Positions 5,959 through 13,292 of a stretch of 21,452 nucleotides of DNA are shown here, piece by piece; the stretch's first letter is position 1; every line of letters begins with the position of its first letter. The notes under the pieces were generated by a model. It was given only the letters and a program-made list of their open reading frames with translations, was not told the origin of the DNA and searched no databases. The stretch comes from Porphyromonadaceae bacterium UBA4277. Its GTDB lineage: Bacteria > Bacteroidota > Bacteroidia > Bacteroidales > Muribaculaceae. The position numbers and the translations under genes were made by a program. The stretch lies in the NCBI GenBank assembly GCA_002395965.1, contig DGVT01000117.1, positions 14,230 to 35,681 of the forward strand, in the 5' to 3' direction.

Positions 5959-6897
5959 ATGAAAGGACTTGTAGTGAAAAATACCGGCAGCTGGTATGTG
6001 GTTCGCCCTCACGACGGAGGCGAACTGCTGGCGTGCAAGATAAAGGGCAACCTGCGCCTGAAGGGTTTTCGGGGCACTAATCCCGTGGCTGTGGGCGATG
6101 TGGTGGATGTGGAGGTGAAAGCCGACGGCTCGGCGGTGATAGCCAGCATAGATGCTCGTCGCAACTATATCATCAGGCGTGCGAGTAATCTGAGTAAGGA
6201 GTTCCAGATTATAGCCAGCAATCTCGATCAGGCCCTGCTTGTGGTGACGTTGTCGCATCCGTTCACCAGCACCACGTTCATCGATCGCTTCCTGGCCACA
6301 GCCGAGGCCTATCGTGTGCCGGTGACGCTTGTTATCAATAAGGTTGACCTTCTCACCGAGCCCGATGACGTCGAGCTGCTGGAAGTGGTGATGCACCTTT
6401 ATCGCACCATAGGCTATGACGTGCTTGCTGTGTCGTCGCTTACCGGTCAAGGACTTGACGAGCTGCGTGCAGCCGTGGCCGGCAAGACGTCGCTGCTGTC
6501 GGGCAACAGCGGGGTGGGTAAGAGCTCGCTCATCAATCGGCTGGTGCCCGGTGCCGGGTTGCGCGTGGGCGATGTGTCGGTGGCTCACCACAAGGGCATG
6601 CACACCACCACGTTCAGCGAGATGCTCGACTTGCCTGGCGGCGGGGCAATAATCGACACGCCCGGAGTGAAGAGCTTCGGTACCATCGACTTTGCGCGCA
6701 GTGAGGTTGCACACTACTTCCGTGAGATTTTTGCTGCTTCGGCCGGATGCCGCTATGGCGACTGCACTCACACTCACGAGCCCGGTTGTGCCGTGCTGCA
6801 GGCTGTGGAGGAGAGCCGCATCAGCCAGTCGCGCTATGCGAGCTACCTGAGCATCCTTGAAGAAGATCCAAATAATAAATATCGCAAGCCGCAGTGA
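5959..6897 (+). CDS. rsgA: Ribosome small-subunit-dependent GTPase RsgA
   Basis: RsgA is a circularly permuted GTPase that checks late maturation of the 30S subunit and releases assembly factors. The 312-residue protein has an N-terminal OB-fold (about 1-70). The GTPase motifs appear in permuted order: G4 NKVD (127-130), then G1 GNSGVGKS (182-189), then G3 DTPG (233-236). A C-terminal zinc knuckle has C264, C269, H271 and C277. All hallmark residues are present and the length is normal for the family. ATG 5959 is preferred over the TTG at 5956. It diverges from the winged-helix gene, and the near-absent leader suggests little or no 5' untranslated region. Confidence 0.96.
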   Translation: MKGLVVKNTGSWYVVRPHDGGELLACKIKGNLRLKGFRGTNPVAVGDVVDVEVKADGSAVIASIDARRNYIIRRASNLSKEFQIIASNLDQALLVVTLSHPFTSTTFIDRFLATAEAYRVPVTLVINKVDLLTEPDDVELLEVVMHLYRTIGYDVLAVSSLTGQGLDELRAAVAGKTSLLSGNSGVGKSSLINRLVPGAGLRVGDVSVAHHKGMHTTTFSEMLDLPGGGAIIDTPGVKSFGTIDFARSEVAHYFREIFAASAGCRYGDCTHTHEPGCAVLQAVEESRISQSRYASYLSILEEDPNNKYRKPQ

Positions 6898-6903
6898 AAT
6901 TGA

Positions 6904-6945
6904 TAATGAATAATGAATAATGAATAATGAATAATGAATAATGAG
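6904..6945. repeat. Heptamer array TAATGAA
   Basis: Five perfect TAATGAA units (6904-6938) are followed by TAATGAG (6939-6945), directly after the rsgA stop. Stop codons occur in all three plus-strand frames. Confidence 0.85.
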
Positions 6946-6950
6946 AGCTC

Positions 6951-7006
6951 TCCTAGGCTCTCCTAAGGCTTCCTAGGCTTTCCTAGGCTTTCCTAAGGGC
7001 TTCCTA
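6951..7006. repeat. Decamer array TCCTAGGCTT
   Basis: Units of 10 bases run head to tail: TCCTAGGCTC, TCCTAAGGCT, TCCTAGGCTT (twice), an 11-base variant TCCTAAGGGCT, and a partial TCCTA. Each carries the palindromic core CCTAGG or CCTAAGG once per helical turn. The array ends about 20 bases before the start of the transporter gene. Confidence 0.85.
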
Positions 7007-7027
7007 TAACTCAAAATCAAAGAAAAA

Positions 7028-8377
7028 ATGACTAATAAACGAGCAGGATTTGCAACACGCATGGGAGCCATCGCCGCATCGGTGGGGTCGGCAGTTGGTT
7101 TGGGCAATATTTGGCGCTTCCCCTACGAAGCCGGCCAGAATGGTGGCGGCGCATTCATCTTGGTGTATATCTTGTGTGTGCTTGCCCTCGGCATCCCGGT
7201 GATGCTCAGCGAGTTTGTCATTGGTCGTTCGACCCACAAGTCGATGCTCGGTGCTCTGCGTCAGCTCAACCCCGGCGGCAAGGCCCGCTGGTTTACTGCA
7301 GTGTGCATAATAGGGTCGGTTGTGACTCTGAGCTTCTACAGTGTGGTGTGCGGCTGGGTGTGCGAGTATCTTTATCTGGCCCTGAGCGGCCAGCTGAGCG
7401 GTCATACCGCCGAGCAGTATGGAGAGATATTCTCGTCGTTCACTGCCTCGCCGTGGCGCTGTGTGGGCTGGACGGTGCTGTTTCTCATTGTGAACTATGC
7501 CGTGATGTTGCGTGGTGTGCAACGTGGCATCGAGCGCCTCTCGCGCGTGCTGATGCCGTTGCTGTTCGTGCTGTTAGTGGTGTTCTGCATCAACTCGCTG
7601 CTGATGCCCAAGTGCCGTGAGGGACTTGCGTTTATGTTCAGCGTGGATTTCTCGCATTTCACCTTCCGCGGTGCCGTGGATGCACTGGGCCAGGCGTTCA
7701 TGTCGCTCTCGTTGGGCATAGCCTGCCTGATAACCTATTCGTCGTATTTCAACGACAATACCTCGCTCATTCACGATGCCGGTGTGATAGCTTTGCTCGA
7801 CACGCTTGTGGCGTTGCTTGCCGGTGTGGTTATTTTCCCGGCAGTGTTCTCCTACGGCTTTCAGCCCGAGGCCGGGCCAAAGCTGGTGTTTGAGGTGTTG
7901 CCTGCCATCTTCCAGCAGATGCCCGGCGGCGCAGTGTGGTGTGTGCTTTTCTTTGTGCTGCTGCTGTTTGCCTCGCTCACGAGCACAATATCGCTGAGCG
8001 AGATCTCCCTCACTCACCTGATTGAGGAGCACTCGATGAGCCGCCGCGGTGCCACGCTGTGCAGCGGCACGGTGGTGACAGTGCTGGCTGTGGTATGTGC
8101 CTTGTCGTTCAACGTGCTTGGCGATGTAAAGGCCTTCGGGATGAACATCTTCGACCTGCTTAACTATGCATCGTCCAACTTCTTCATGCTGCTTGGCGGC
8201 ATCTTCACGGCGGTGTTTGTGGGCTGGTTTGCCAATCGGGCACTTGTGCGCGAGCAGCTCACCATCGGGGCCTCGCCGCTGGCCCGTGCTCTTGTGCCGT
8301 GTGTGCTGTTCTGCATGCGCTATGTGGCACCCGTAGCCATCGTGCTCATCTTCCTGCACTATGTGGGACTGATTTAA
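7028..8377 (+). CDS. Neurotransmitter:sodium symporter (NSS/SNF) family transporter
   Basis: The 449-residue integral membrane protein has about 11-12 hydrophobic segments. The N-terminal signature GSAVGLGNIWRFPYEAGQ (about residues 20-40) is the unwound TM1 substrate and Na+ site of the LeuT-like fold. FASLTSTISLSEIS resembles the TM8 sodium-site region. Bacterial members import amino acids or related amines with Na+; the substrate here is not predictable. No promoter of the TAnnTTTG type lies in the 130-base gap upstream, so it is probably transcribed through the repeat arrays from rsgA. Its stop codon overlaps the stop of the small gene on the other strand by four bases. Confidence 0.93.
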   Translation: MTNKRAGFATRMGAIAASVGSAVGLGNIWRFPYEAGQNGGGAFILVYILCVLALGIPVMLSEFVIGRSTHKSMLGALRQLNPGGKARWFTAVCIIGSVVTLSFYSVVCGWVCEYLYLALSGQLSGHTAEQYGEIFSSFTASPWRCVGWTVLFLIVNYAVMLRGVQRGIERLSRVLMPLLFVLLVVFCINSLLMPKCREGLAFMFSVDFSHFTFRGAVDALGQAFMSLSLGIACLITYSSYFNDNTSLIHDAGVIALLDTLVALLAGVVIFPAVFSYGFQPEAGPKLVFEVLPAIFQQMPGGAVWCVLFFVLLLFASLTSTISLSEISLTHLIEEHSMSRRGATLCSGTVVTVLAVVCALSFNVLGDVKAFGMNIFDLLNYASSNFFMLLGGIFTAVFVGWFANRALVREQLTIGASPLARALVPCVLFCMRYVAPVAIVLIFLHYVGLI

Positions 8378-8511
8378 TAGAGCCATTCCATGAGGCTGAC
8401 CAGGATGGTGGCGATGGCCATCAGAGTGAGCTGGAAGTTGTAGTCGGCTGCGGTGTGGTGCTTCTTGCAAGTGCCCATTTCGTGCTCGATGATGTTGATA
8501 ATCTCTTTCAT
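8374..8511 (-). CDS. 45-residue single-pass membrane protein
   Basis: From ATG 8511 the protein has 45 residues. The N-terminal part, MKEIINIIEHEMGTCKKHH, is polar and amphipathic with CKKHH at 15-19. The C-terminal half, FQLTLMAIATILVSLMEWL, is one transmembrane helix reaching almost to the end. A longer frame opens at 8580, but that start lies upstream of the -7 element at 8563-8570, so the short form is chosen. The reading frame, the helix and the promoter together suggest a real small protein of unknown function. Its stop shares TTAA with the convergent transporter gene. Confidence 0.6.
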   Translation of the reverse strand: MKEIINIIEHEMGTCKKHHTAADYNFQLTLMAIATILVSLMEWLY

Positions 8512-8562
8512 AGTTGTGTGTGTTTTGTGTGGTATATTATGGTTTGTGAAGTTTTCACGCTG

Positions 8563-8570
8563 CAAAGTTA
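8563..8570 (-). promoter_or_regulatory. Minus-strand -7 element of the small membrane protein gene
   Basis: TAACTTTG on the minus strand is a perfect -7 element about 52 bases before the ATG. The -33 region is weak (TTTCGG near 8584-8589). Confidence 0.45.
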
Positions 8571-8612
8571 ATACCTGCATATGCCGAAATCGGGCACATC
8601 TGAGTTAAAGTT

Positions 8613-8652
8613 GTCCAACGCGTTGGGCGATTGTAAAAATTTTGGCAATCGC
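8613..8652. promoter_or_regulatory. Two adjoining inverted repeats, candidate operator
   Basis: CCAACGCGTTGG (8615-8626) is a perfect 12-base palindrome, extendable to 8613-8628 with a G:U pair. Sharing its right edge, GCGATTG (8627-8633) and CAATCGC (8646-8652) form a second inverted repeat with a 12-base A/T-rich spacer. The second repeat ends one base before the -33 element of the surface-protein promoter. It lies between two divergent promoters, so it is a plausible regulator-binding site; no binding protein is identified. Confidence 0.4.
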
Positions 8653-8683
8653 TTGTGAGAGTGCAGAATAATCATTAAATTTG
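8653..8683 (+). promoter_or_regulatory. Promoter of the BspA-like surface protein gene
   Basis: TTG at 8653-8655, a 20-base spacer and TAAATTTG at 8676-8683 match the consensus. The leader of about 97 bases contains an inverted repeat, AGATTG (8725-8730) and CAATCT (8742-8747). Confidence 0.55.
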
Positions 8684-8786
8684 CAAATAAGAATTTTTCC
8701 CAATATTATTGCTTGAATTAATTTAGATTGTTGCGTGTGAGCAATCTGGTTCAATAAGACGAATTATTCACCTAAACAATAACGAT

Positions 8787-11700
8787 ATGAAAAAACTAAT
8801 ACTCTCATTCATTGCAGCACTGATGACTTTTGCCGCCAGTGCCGAGTTCAGCGTGGGGCAACTGCGGTATGAAGTGCTCCAGAGCGGCGAGGTGGAGTGT
8901 ACCGGTTTCACCAGCACCGCCCTGGCACAGAACCCCACCACAGTCACCATTCCCGGCCGTGTTACCTCGTCGGGAACAGTGTATAAAGTCTATAACATCG
9001 CCTCCAGCGCGTTCCAGAACAGCACCAGCCTGCAGTCGGTGTATGTGGACTGGGGTATCGTTGTGATTGGGCATGACGCTTTCAACGGCTGCTCTAAACT
9101 GTACAGTGTGCGCCTGCCGAGCACTATCACCACGATAGAAACCTATGCCTTTGCCAACTGCACATCGATGGGCGTGTTCGGCATTGCCGCCACCACGCGT
9201 CCCTTTGTGGCGAGCTCGGCTTTCTACAACATGAAAAAGTGCAACGTCCATGTAGCAACCGAGGCGGCCCGCCCCTCCTACAACTCCTCGACCATCTGGA
9301 CCAACATCGACACCGATGGCAGTGTGGCTCGCACGCCCAACCTGGCTTGCGACTTCAACGTAGCCAACCGCTACTACATCATCCACACCGGTCGCGCTGT
9401 GAGCAGTAATAGTGCCAAGGCCACACTGATAGGCGTGGCCGATAACGTGACCTATATTCCTATCACCAGTGTCACCAACAATGCGCCTGCCACCTACGGC
9501 GGCTGCTCCAGCGGCTATACGGCAAGTGTGACCCGCATCGCCCCCTACGCCTGCCGGAATAATACCAAGCTCACCAGCGTGGGGCACAGCGACGTGGGGG
9601 CCTACACCGGCTTTGAAGAAGTCGGAGACGGTGCTTTTGAGGGGTGCACGGCAATCACTTTTGTAGGCATCCCCTGTGGCAGGGTTGGTAGTAACGCCTT
9701 CGAGAATTGCACCGCGCTCACCAGCGTGCAGCTTTATTCCACCAGCGACATGGATGGTGGTGTGGACATTTTAGGCAGCAAGGCATTCTATGGTTGCACG
9801 CAGCTCAAGGAGTTGCTTGTGTCCAACACCCGGCATGTGCTCCAGATTGGGACGGATGCCTTCGGTAACAACCACAGCACGTTTAAGTGCTACTTGCCCA
9901 TCAAGTTTTTCTACTCCAACTACACCAGTGTGAGCAACTGGTCGTCCACGGGTGCCATTGCGGCAACTAAAGTGCACCCGTTCATCGTTCCCAAGACGGA
10001 GTGGACTGCCATCTCATGCTTCAAGCCCATAACCCTCAATTATGATAACGACGCTCACTACTATACAATCACGTCTGTTAACCAAGGCGTGGCTACCACG
10101 GCCACGATGCAGCGTGTGGGCGTGAATTATGTCGAGGCCGGCACCGGACTGCTGATGCAGGCCACGCCCGGCGTCATCTACCGCTTTACAACACGCACGT
10201 CGGGTTCCTCGGTCGGCACCAACCTGCTGAAGGCAGTCAACGGCTCGCAAGAGTATCTGAACAACGAAGTAGGCGCATATCGCTACATCTTCAACCCGAC
10301 GACCAAGGTGTTCGATGCCTTGTCAAGCAGCAACAACGTGGTCTATAGCGGCGAGACTTATCTGGAGACTGCCATCTACTACACCACCGACGGCCACATT
10401 TATCCTGACGGCACGTCGTCGGTGTATAACCTCTCCCTCAACGGCAATCCGGTCACCTCAGCTAACTGTGGCGACCTGACCGTGATCGACGGCGTGAGTG
10501 GCACAGTGAACTATAATCCCGAAACCCGCACACTGACCTTGAATGGTGCCATCGTGACCGGGCGCATCAACACCATGCAGAACGGCATCGTCATCAACGC
10601 TCAGGGCGACAACACCGTAGGCTCACTCCGGCTCTATGTGCAGTATAACCGTGATGACGAGAACTACACCATAACAGGCACCGGGCGACTCACCACGGCA
10701 CAGATCTTAAGCTGTGGCAATGTGTACATCACAGGAGGTGTCAAGCTCAATGTGACAGGCGAAGGTGCCTACAATTACTCGTTTGGCCCCACCCTCTACG
10801 AAGTGTCGAATCCGTACTACATCTACCCCAAAATCACCATATCGGGCCAAGGCACCGAGCTGCACGTGGCGGGCTACAATGGACTGGTCAACGCCAGATC
10901 GATTACCATGGAAGACGGTCACTACATTGCCAAGCCGCATGGTGCTTATTTCAAGCCGCTGGGAACCAACGCCACCTATGGCTACTTCGTGGATGCCTAC
11001 GGCAACGAGTTGCGCGAGACCGAACTACTCATTACCGATGCCGCACCGCGCGGATTTAAGTATCAAGGTCTATGGTATGAGCAAACCGCTACCAACACCG
11101 TGCAGCTCATCGAGCCGCAACAGGGCGACAACTACACCGGCGACATTGTCATTCCAGAGGTCTTTACGCGCGGTACACAAGTATATGTTCCGACTAAGAT
11201 CGACACCTGCGCCTTTACAGGCACTTTGGTAACCAGCGTGGATCTGCCGGCATCAGTAACAAGCATTGCCGATCGTGCTTTCTATGGTGCCAAGAACCTG
11301 AAAACATTGATTCTCAACGGTGATAAGATGCCCCGCAAATACACGCTGCTCGGCGAAGACTTCATGGGTGACAATGCCTCGGGCTTTGCATGCTATGTGA
11401 GTAATAATACCCTTCTATCGTGGATGCAAACCTATAATTCGATTAACTTCCTGCCCTGGGTGAAAACGAACAGCGATAATGGCTACCTCACCTTCTCGTG
11501 CGCGCGCCCCATCACCCTGCCGAGTGAACTCACCGCTTACCGTGTGACAGGTTTCGATGCGGCACGCCGTATGGCCACTACCACAAAGCGTACAAGCAAG
11601 AACATTCCCAGCCACTATGGCGTAATCCTCAAGGGCGAGCCCGACACGCGCTATTTGCTGGCAGCATACGCTACCGAGCCATCAGCAGGTGAACACATGC

Positions 11701-12122
11701 TACGGCCACTGCTTGACACCGAAGACATTCCTTACGCACCGTTCGCCACCACGCCCGACGACACCAAGGCCTACTTCCTGGCCAGTAACGGTGGTGGCAG
11801 CGAATGGCATGAGTTCCAGAACAACATTGACCTATTCATGAAACTTAACACCGGCATAGCCTACTTGGCTGTTGATAAGACGCTGCTCGGCGACGACTAC
11901 ACCTCGCCCGTGCAACTCGACCTGTGGTACACACCGGAGTATATGGTAGGTGACGTTGACGGCAGTGGCATCGTGGATGTGGACGATGTGAATGCATTGA
12001 TTAACATTATCCTTGATAAGAAGCCGGCATCTTATTACAGCGGTGTGGCCGATGTGGATAGCAGTGGCCTCGTTGACGTTGACGACGTGAATGCAGTGAT
12101 AAATATCATTCTGAGTATGTAA
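8787..12122 (+). CDS. BspA-like leucine-rich-repeat surface protein with dockerin-like C-terminus
   Basis: The 1111-residue exported protein has a signal peptide (MKKLILSFIAALMTFAASA). BspA-type LRR_5 repeats are recognisable by the recurring AF..C..L..V pattern (for example SAFQNSTSLQSVYV, HDAFNGCSKLYSVRLP, GAFEGCTAITFV, NAFENCTALTSVQL). They occur in an N-terminal block (about residues 60-380) and a second block (about 800-900). Each block is followed by a beta-rich segment starting SCFKPITL or SCARPITL, so the protein contains a duplicated LRR-plus-beta module. The C-terminus (about 1054-1111) has two dockerin type I-like calcium loops, DVDGSGIVDVDDVNALINII and DVDSSGLVDVDDVNAVINII. No lipobox and no obvious type IX sorting domain are seen. 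Family members bind host or matrix proteins or glycans; the ligand is unknown. Confidence 0.88.
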   Translation: MKKLILSFIAALMTFAASAEFSVGQLRYEVLQSGEVECTGFTSTALAQNPTTVTIPGRVTSSGTVYKVYNIASSAFQNSTSLQSVYVDWGIVVIGHDAFNGCSKLYSVRLPSTITTIETYAFANCTSMGVFGIAATTRPFVASSAFYNMKKCNVHVATEAARPSYNSSTIWTNIDTDGSVARTPNLACDFNVANRYYIIHTGRAVSSNSAKATLIGVADNVTYIPITSVTNNAPATYGGCSSGYTASVTRIAPYACRNNTKLTSVGHSDVGAYTGFEEVGDGAFEGCTAITFVGIPCGRVGSNAFENCTALTSVQLYSTSDMDGGVDILGSKAFYGCTQLKELLVSNTRHVLQIGTDAFGNNHSTFKCYLPIKFFYSNYTSVSNWSSTGAIAATKVHPFIVPKTEWTAISCFKPITLNYDNDAHYYTITSVNQGVATTATMQRVGVNYVEAGTGLLMQATPGVIYRFTTRTSGSSVGTNLLKAVNGSQEYLNNEVGAYRYIFNPTTKVFDALSSSNNVVYSGETYLETAIYYTTDGHIYPDGTSSVYNLSLNGNPVTSANCGDLTVIDGVSGTVNYNPETRTLTLNGAIVTGRINTMQNGIVINAQGDNTVGSLRLYVQYNRDDENYTITGTGRLTTAQILSCGNVYITGGVKLNVTGEGAYNYSFGPTLYEVSNPYYIYPKITISGQGTELHVAGYNGLVNARSITMEDGHYIAKPHGAYFKPLGTNATYGYFVDAYGNELRETELLITDAAPRGFKYQGLWYEQTATNTVQLIEPQQGDNYTGDIVIPEVFTRGTQVYVPTKIDTCAFTGTLVTSVDLPASVTSIADRAFYGAKNLKTLILNGDKMPRKYTLLGEDFMGDNASGFACYVSNNTLLSWMQTYNSINFLPWVKTNSDNGYLTFSCARPITLPSELTAYRVTGFDAARRMATTTKRTSKNIPSHYGVILKGEPDTRYLLAAYATEPSAGEHMLRPLLDTEDIPYAPFATTPDDTKAYFLASNGGGSEWHEFQNNIDLFMKLNTGIAYLAVDKTLLGDDYTSPVQLDLWYTPEYMVGDVDGSGIVDVDDVNALINIILDKKPASYYSGVADVDSSGLVDVDDVNAVINIILSM

Positions 12123-12125
12123 ACA

Positions 12126-12191
12126 GCTACGAGCTACAAGCTACAAGTGGCTGACGCCTGAATAATTCATAATTCATAATTCTGAATTATG
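12126..12191. repeat. GCTACAA and TAATTCA heptamers with REP-like motifs
   Basis: GCTACGA, GCTACAA and GCTACAA (12126-12146) are followed by GTGGC-TGAC-GCCTG (12147-12160), which shares the loop and inner stem of the hairpin at 5322-5335. TAATTCA units (12163-12176) then run into the hairpin CATAATTC-T-GAATTATG (12175-12191). There is no T run, so termination of the surface-protein gene is not obvious here. Confidence 0.65.
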
Positions 12192-12210
12192 CCAGGGCGC
12201 CGGCGGTGGT

Positions 12211-12226
12211 GCCAAGCATGCTTGGC
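12211..12226. repeat. Perfect 16-base palindrome GCCAAGCATGCTTGGC
   Basis: It is followed by AGCTAC, as is the near copy at 5419-5434, and so belongs to the same dispersed palindrome family. Confidence 0.6.
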
Positions 12227-12286
12227 AGCTACTGGAGATTGAGTGACCGGGTGTGGGGCAGGAGTGCCGCCCCCGGCTACTTGTGA

Positions 12287-12367
12287 CAGTATTATGGCTA
12301 TGCCGATGAGAGGGTGGAGCCCGACAGAGTGATGGTGAAAATTAAGCTGAATGAGTGCGTGAATTAA
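12287..12367 (+). pseudogene. Possible remnant of a SIMPL-domain (DUF541) gene
   Basis: An open 26-codon frame, closed by TGA at 12284 and TAA at 12365, encodes GYADERVEPDRVMVKIKLNE. This resembles the start of SIMPL/DUF541 envelope proteins (G-x-A-(D/E)-x-x-V-x-P-D, then alternating hydrophobic residues and L-x-E). There is no signal peptide, no start codon context and no continuation, so it could only be a fragment. The match rests on about 20 residues and could be chance. The rest of the gap 12227-12383 shows nothing. Confidence 0.25.
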
Positions 12368-12383
12368 AGTTTTGCTTTCAAAA

Positions 12384-12416
12384 TTGCTGTGAAGTGGAAT
12401 TTTTTTGCTAATTTTG
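12384..12416 (+). promoter_or_regulatory. Promoter of the zapB-like/zapA genes
   Basis: TTG at 12384-12386, a 22-base spacer and TAATTTTG at 12409-12416 fit the consensus with a slightly long spacer. The start site is expected near 12422, giving a leader of about 15 bases. Confidence 0.45.
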
Positions 12417-12436
12417 TGCGATAATTGTTGATTATT

Positions 12437-12730
12437 ATGGCAACCGACTTGCAACAACGGCTTGAACGCATCGTGGGCAAGAGCAATGTGCTGGTTGAGA
12501 AATACCGGCAACTGCTTATGCTCAAACGCAATGCCGAGCAGAAGCTTGCTCAGCAAGAGCAAGACTTGCAGCAGTTGCGAGCTGAGGTTGAGCGTTTGGA
12601 AAGGGAAAACCAGTATTTGCGCGTTGCCCGCACATTGTCGGCAACGCCCGATCAGCTGAGTGAATCCCGCATGATAATCAACCGTCTTGTGCGGGACATA
12701 GATAAGTGTATCTCACAATTGAATACTTAA
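12437..12730 (+). CDS. Coiled-coil protein upstream of zapA (ZapB-like)
   Basis: The 97-residue protein from ATG 12437 is almost entirely a Lys/Glu/Gln/Leu heptad coiled coil (about residues 5-65, for example LQQLRAEVERLERENQYLRV). A short conserved-looking C-terminal helix, MIINRLVRDIDKCISQLN, follows. In-frame TTG codons at 12425 and 12428 are less likely starts. It lies 56 bases upstream of zapA. A short coiled coil next to zapA suggests a division-apparatus partner comparable to ZapB, but the sequence gives no direct homology I can verify, so the name is by context. Confidence 0.75.
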   Translation: MATDLQQRLERIVGKSNVLVEKYRQLLMLKRNAEQKLAQQEQDLQQLRAEVERLERENQYLRVARTLSATPDQLSESRMIINRLVRDIDKCISQLNT

Positions 12731-12743
12731 GATAAAGCAATCG

Positions 12744-12768
12744 CCCGGCCGCCATCGGCAGGCCTGGG
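12744..12768 (+). other. GC-rich hairpin between the coiled-coil gene and zapA
   Basis: CCCGGCC (12744-12750) can pair with GGCCTGGG (12761-12768, with one bulged T) around a 10-base loop. No T run follows, so it is more likely an mRNA stability or processing element than a terminator. Confidence 0.4.
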
Positions 12769-12786
12769 TAGTGCAAGATTAACAGA

Positions 12787-13089
12787 ATGGCAGGTGAAAA
12801 GCGACATAACATTTGGCTGCAGTTGGCCGATGTGAATCATCCCATAGCCCTTAGTGTGACGGCCGACGACGAAGTTGCCTCGCGCGAGGCCGAGAAGCTC
12901 GTCAACACGCTGTGGGACACGTGGATGAAACGCTATGGCGAGAAGTCGTCGTCGCACGAGCTTCTGGCGCGTGTCGCATTTCAGTTTGCCCGGCTCTACT
13001 GGGTTGCCTATCAGCAGAGTAACGAAGTGAACGACTACCTGGCCGACTTTGAGCGCAAGCTCGATGAGCTGGTAGTGGATGTGGAGTAG
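12787..13089 (+). CDS. zapA: Cell division protein ZapA
   Basis: ZapA binds FtsZ and stabilises the Z ring. The 100-residue protein is of normal length. It opens with a short beta region (NIWLQLADVNHPIALSVTADDEVASREAEKLVNTLW), typical of the ZapA N-terminal domain. Long helices follow (HELLARVAFQFARLYWVAY, then DYLADFERKLDELVVDVE), giving the dimer/tetramer coiled coil. It follows the coiled-coil partner gene and is immediately followed by a structured RNA candidate, a neighbourhood that supports the call. Confidence 0.85.
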   Translation: MAGEKRHNIWLQLADVNHPIALSVTADDEVASREAEKLVNTLWDTWMKRYGEKSSSHELLARVAFQFARLYWVAYQQSNEVNDYLADFERKLDELVVDVE

Positions 13090-13256
13090 TGCTTGAGAGT
13101 GCCTCATGCGAGCCCGCCCCTGGCAGGGCTTGGATGGCGCGCCGGCACTGCTTGAAGAATTTGAGAGATAAGGTTCCTGCACTGTCACGAGCAAGGAGTG
13201 ACTGCCCCGGCAAGATGGGTGCAGTGGCTCGTTGCCCAGCGATAAGTGCTTTTTTT
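13090..13256 (+). ncRNA. ssrS: Probable 6S RNA
   Basis: This 200-base gap between zapA and rny holds a long structured segment. GCGAGCC (13108-13114) pairs with GGCTCGT (13226-13232). Further in, CACTGC (13146-13151) could pair with GCAGTG (13221-13226), sharing only its last base with the first stem. Inner hairpins include GCCC-CTGGCA-GGGC (13116-13129) and GTCAC...GTGAC (13184-13188/13198-13202). An outer G:U-containing stem GTGCTT/AAGTGC (13089-13094/13243-13248) precedes a T run (13249-13256). The extended rod with interior bulges, the size (about 165 bases) and the position after zapA fit 6S RNA, which binds RNA polymerase holoenzyme. No separate promoter is evident, so processing from the zapA transcript is possible. 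Confidence 0.55.
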
Positions 13257-13292
13257 ATTAATATATTTATTATACAACTTTTTTAATTTGAA

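Noticed and set aside
7574..8470. 298-residue minus-strand frame rich in His and Gln
   Set aside because: It is the antisense of the transporter gene; the odd composition is that expected from complementing a hydrophobic protein.
12167..12562. 131-residue minus-strand frame across the gap upstream of the zapB-like gene
   Set aside because: It runs through repeats and antisense to the coiled-coil gene, with no promoter and no domain.
13283..13290. TTAATTTG as a promoter for rny
   Set aside because: It is one base off consensus and only 2 bases from the ATG, with no -33 element at the right distance.
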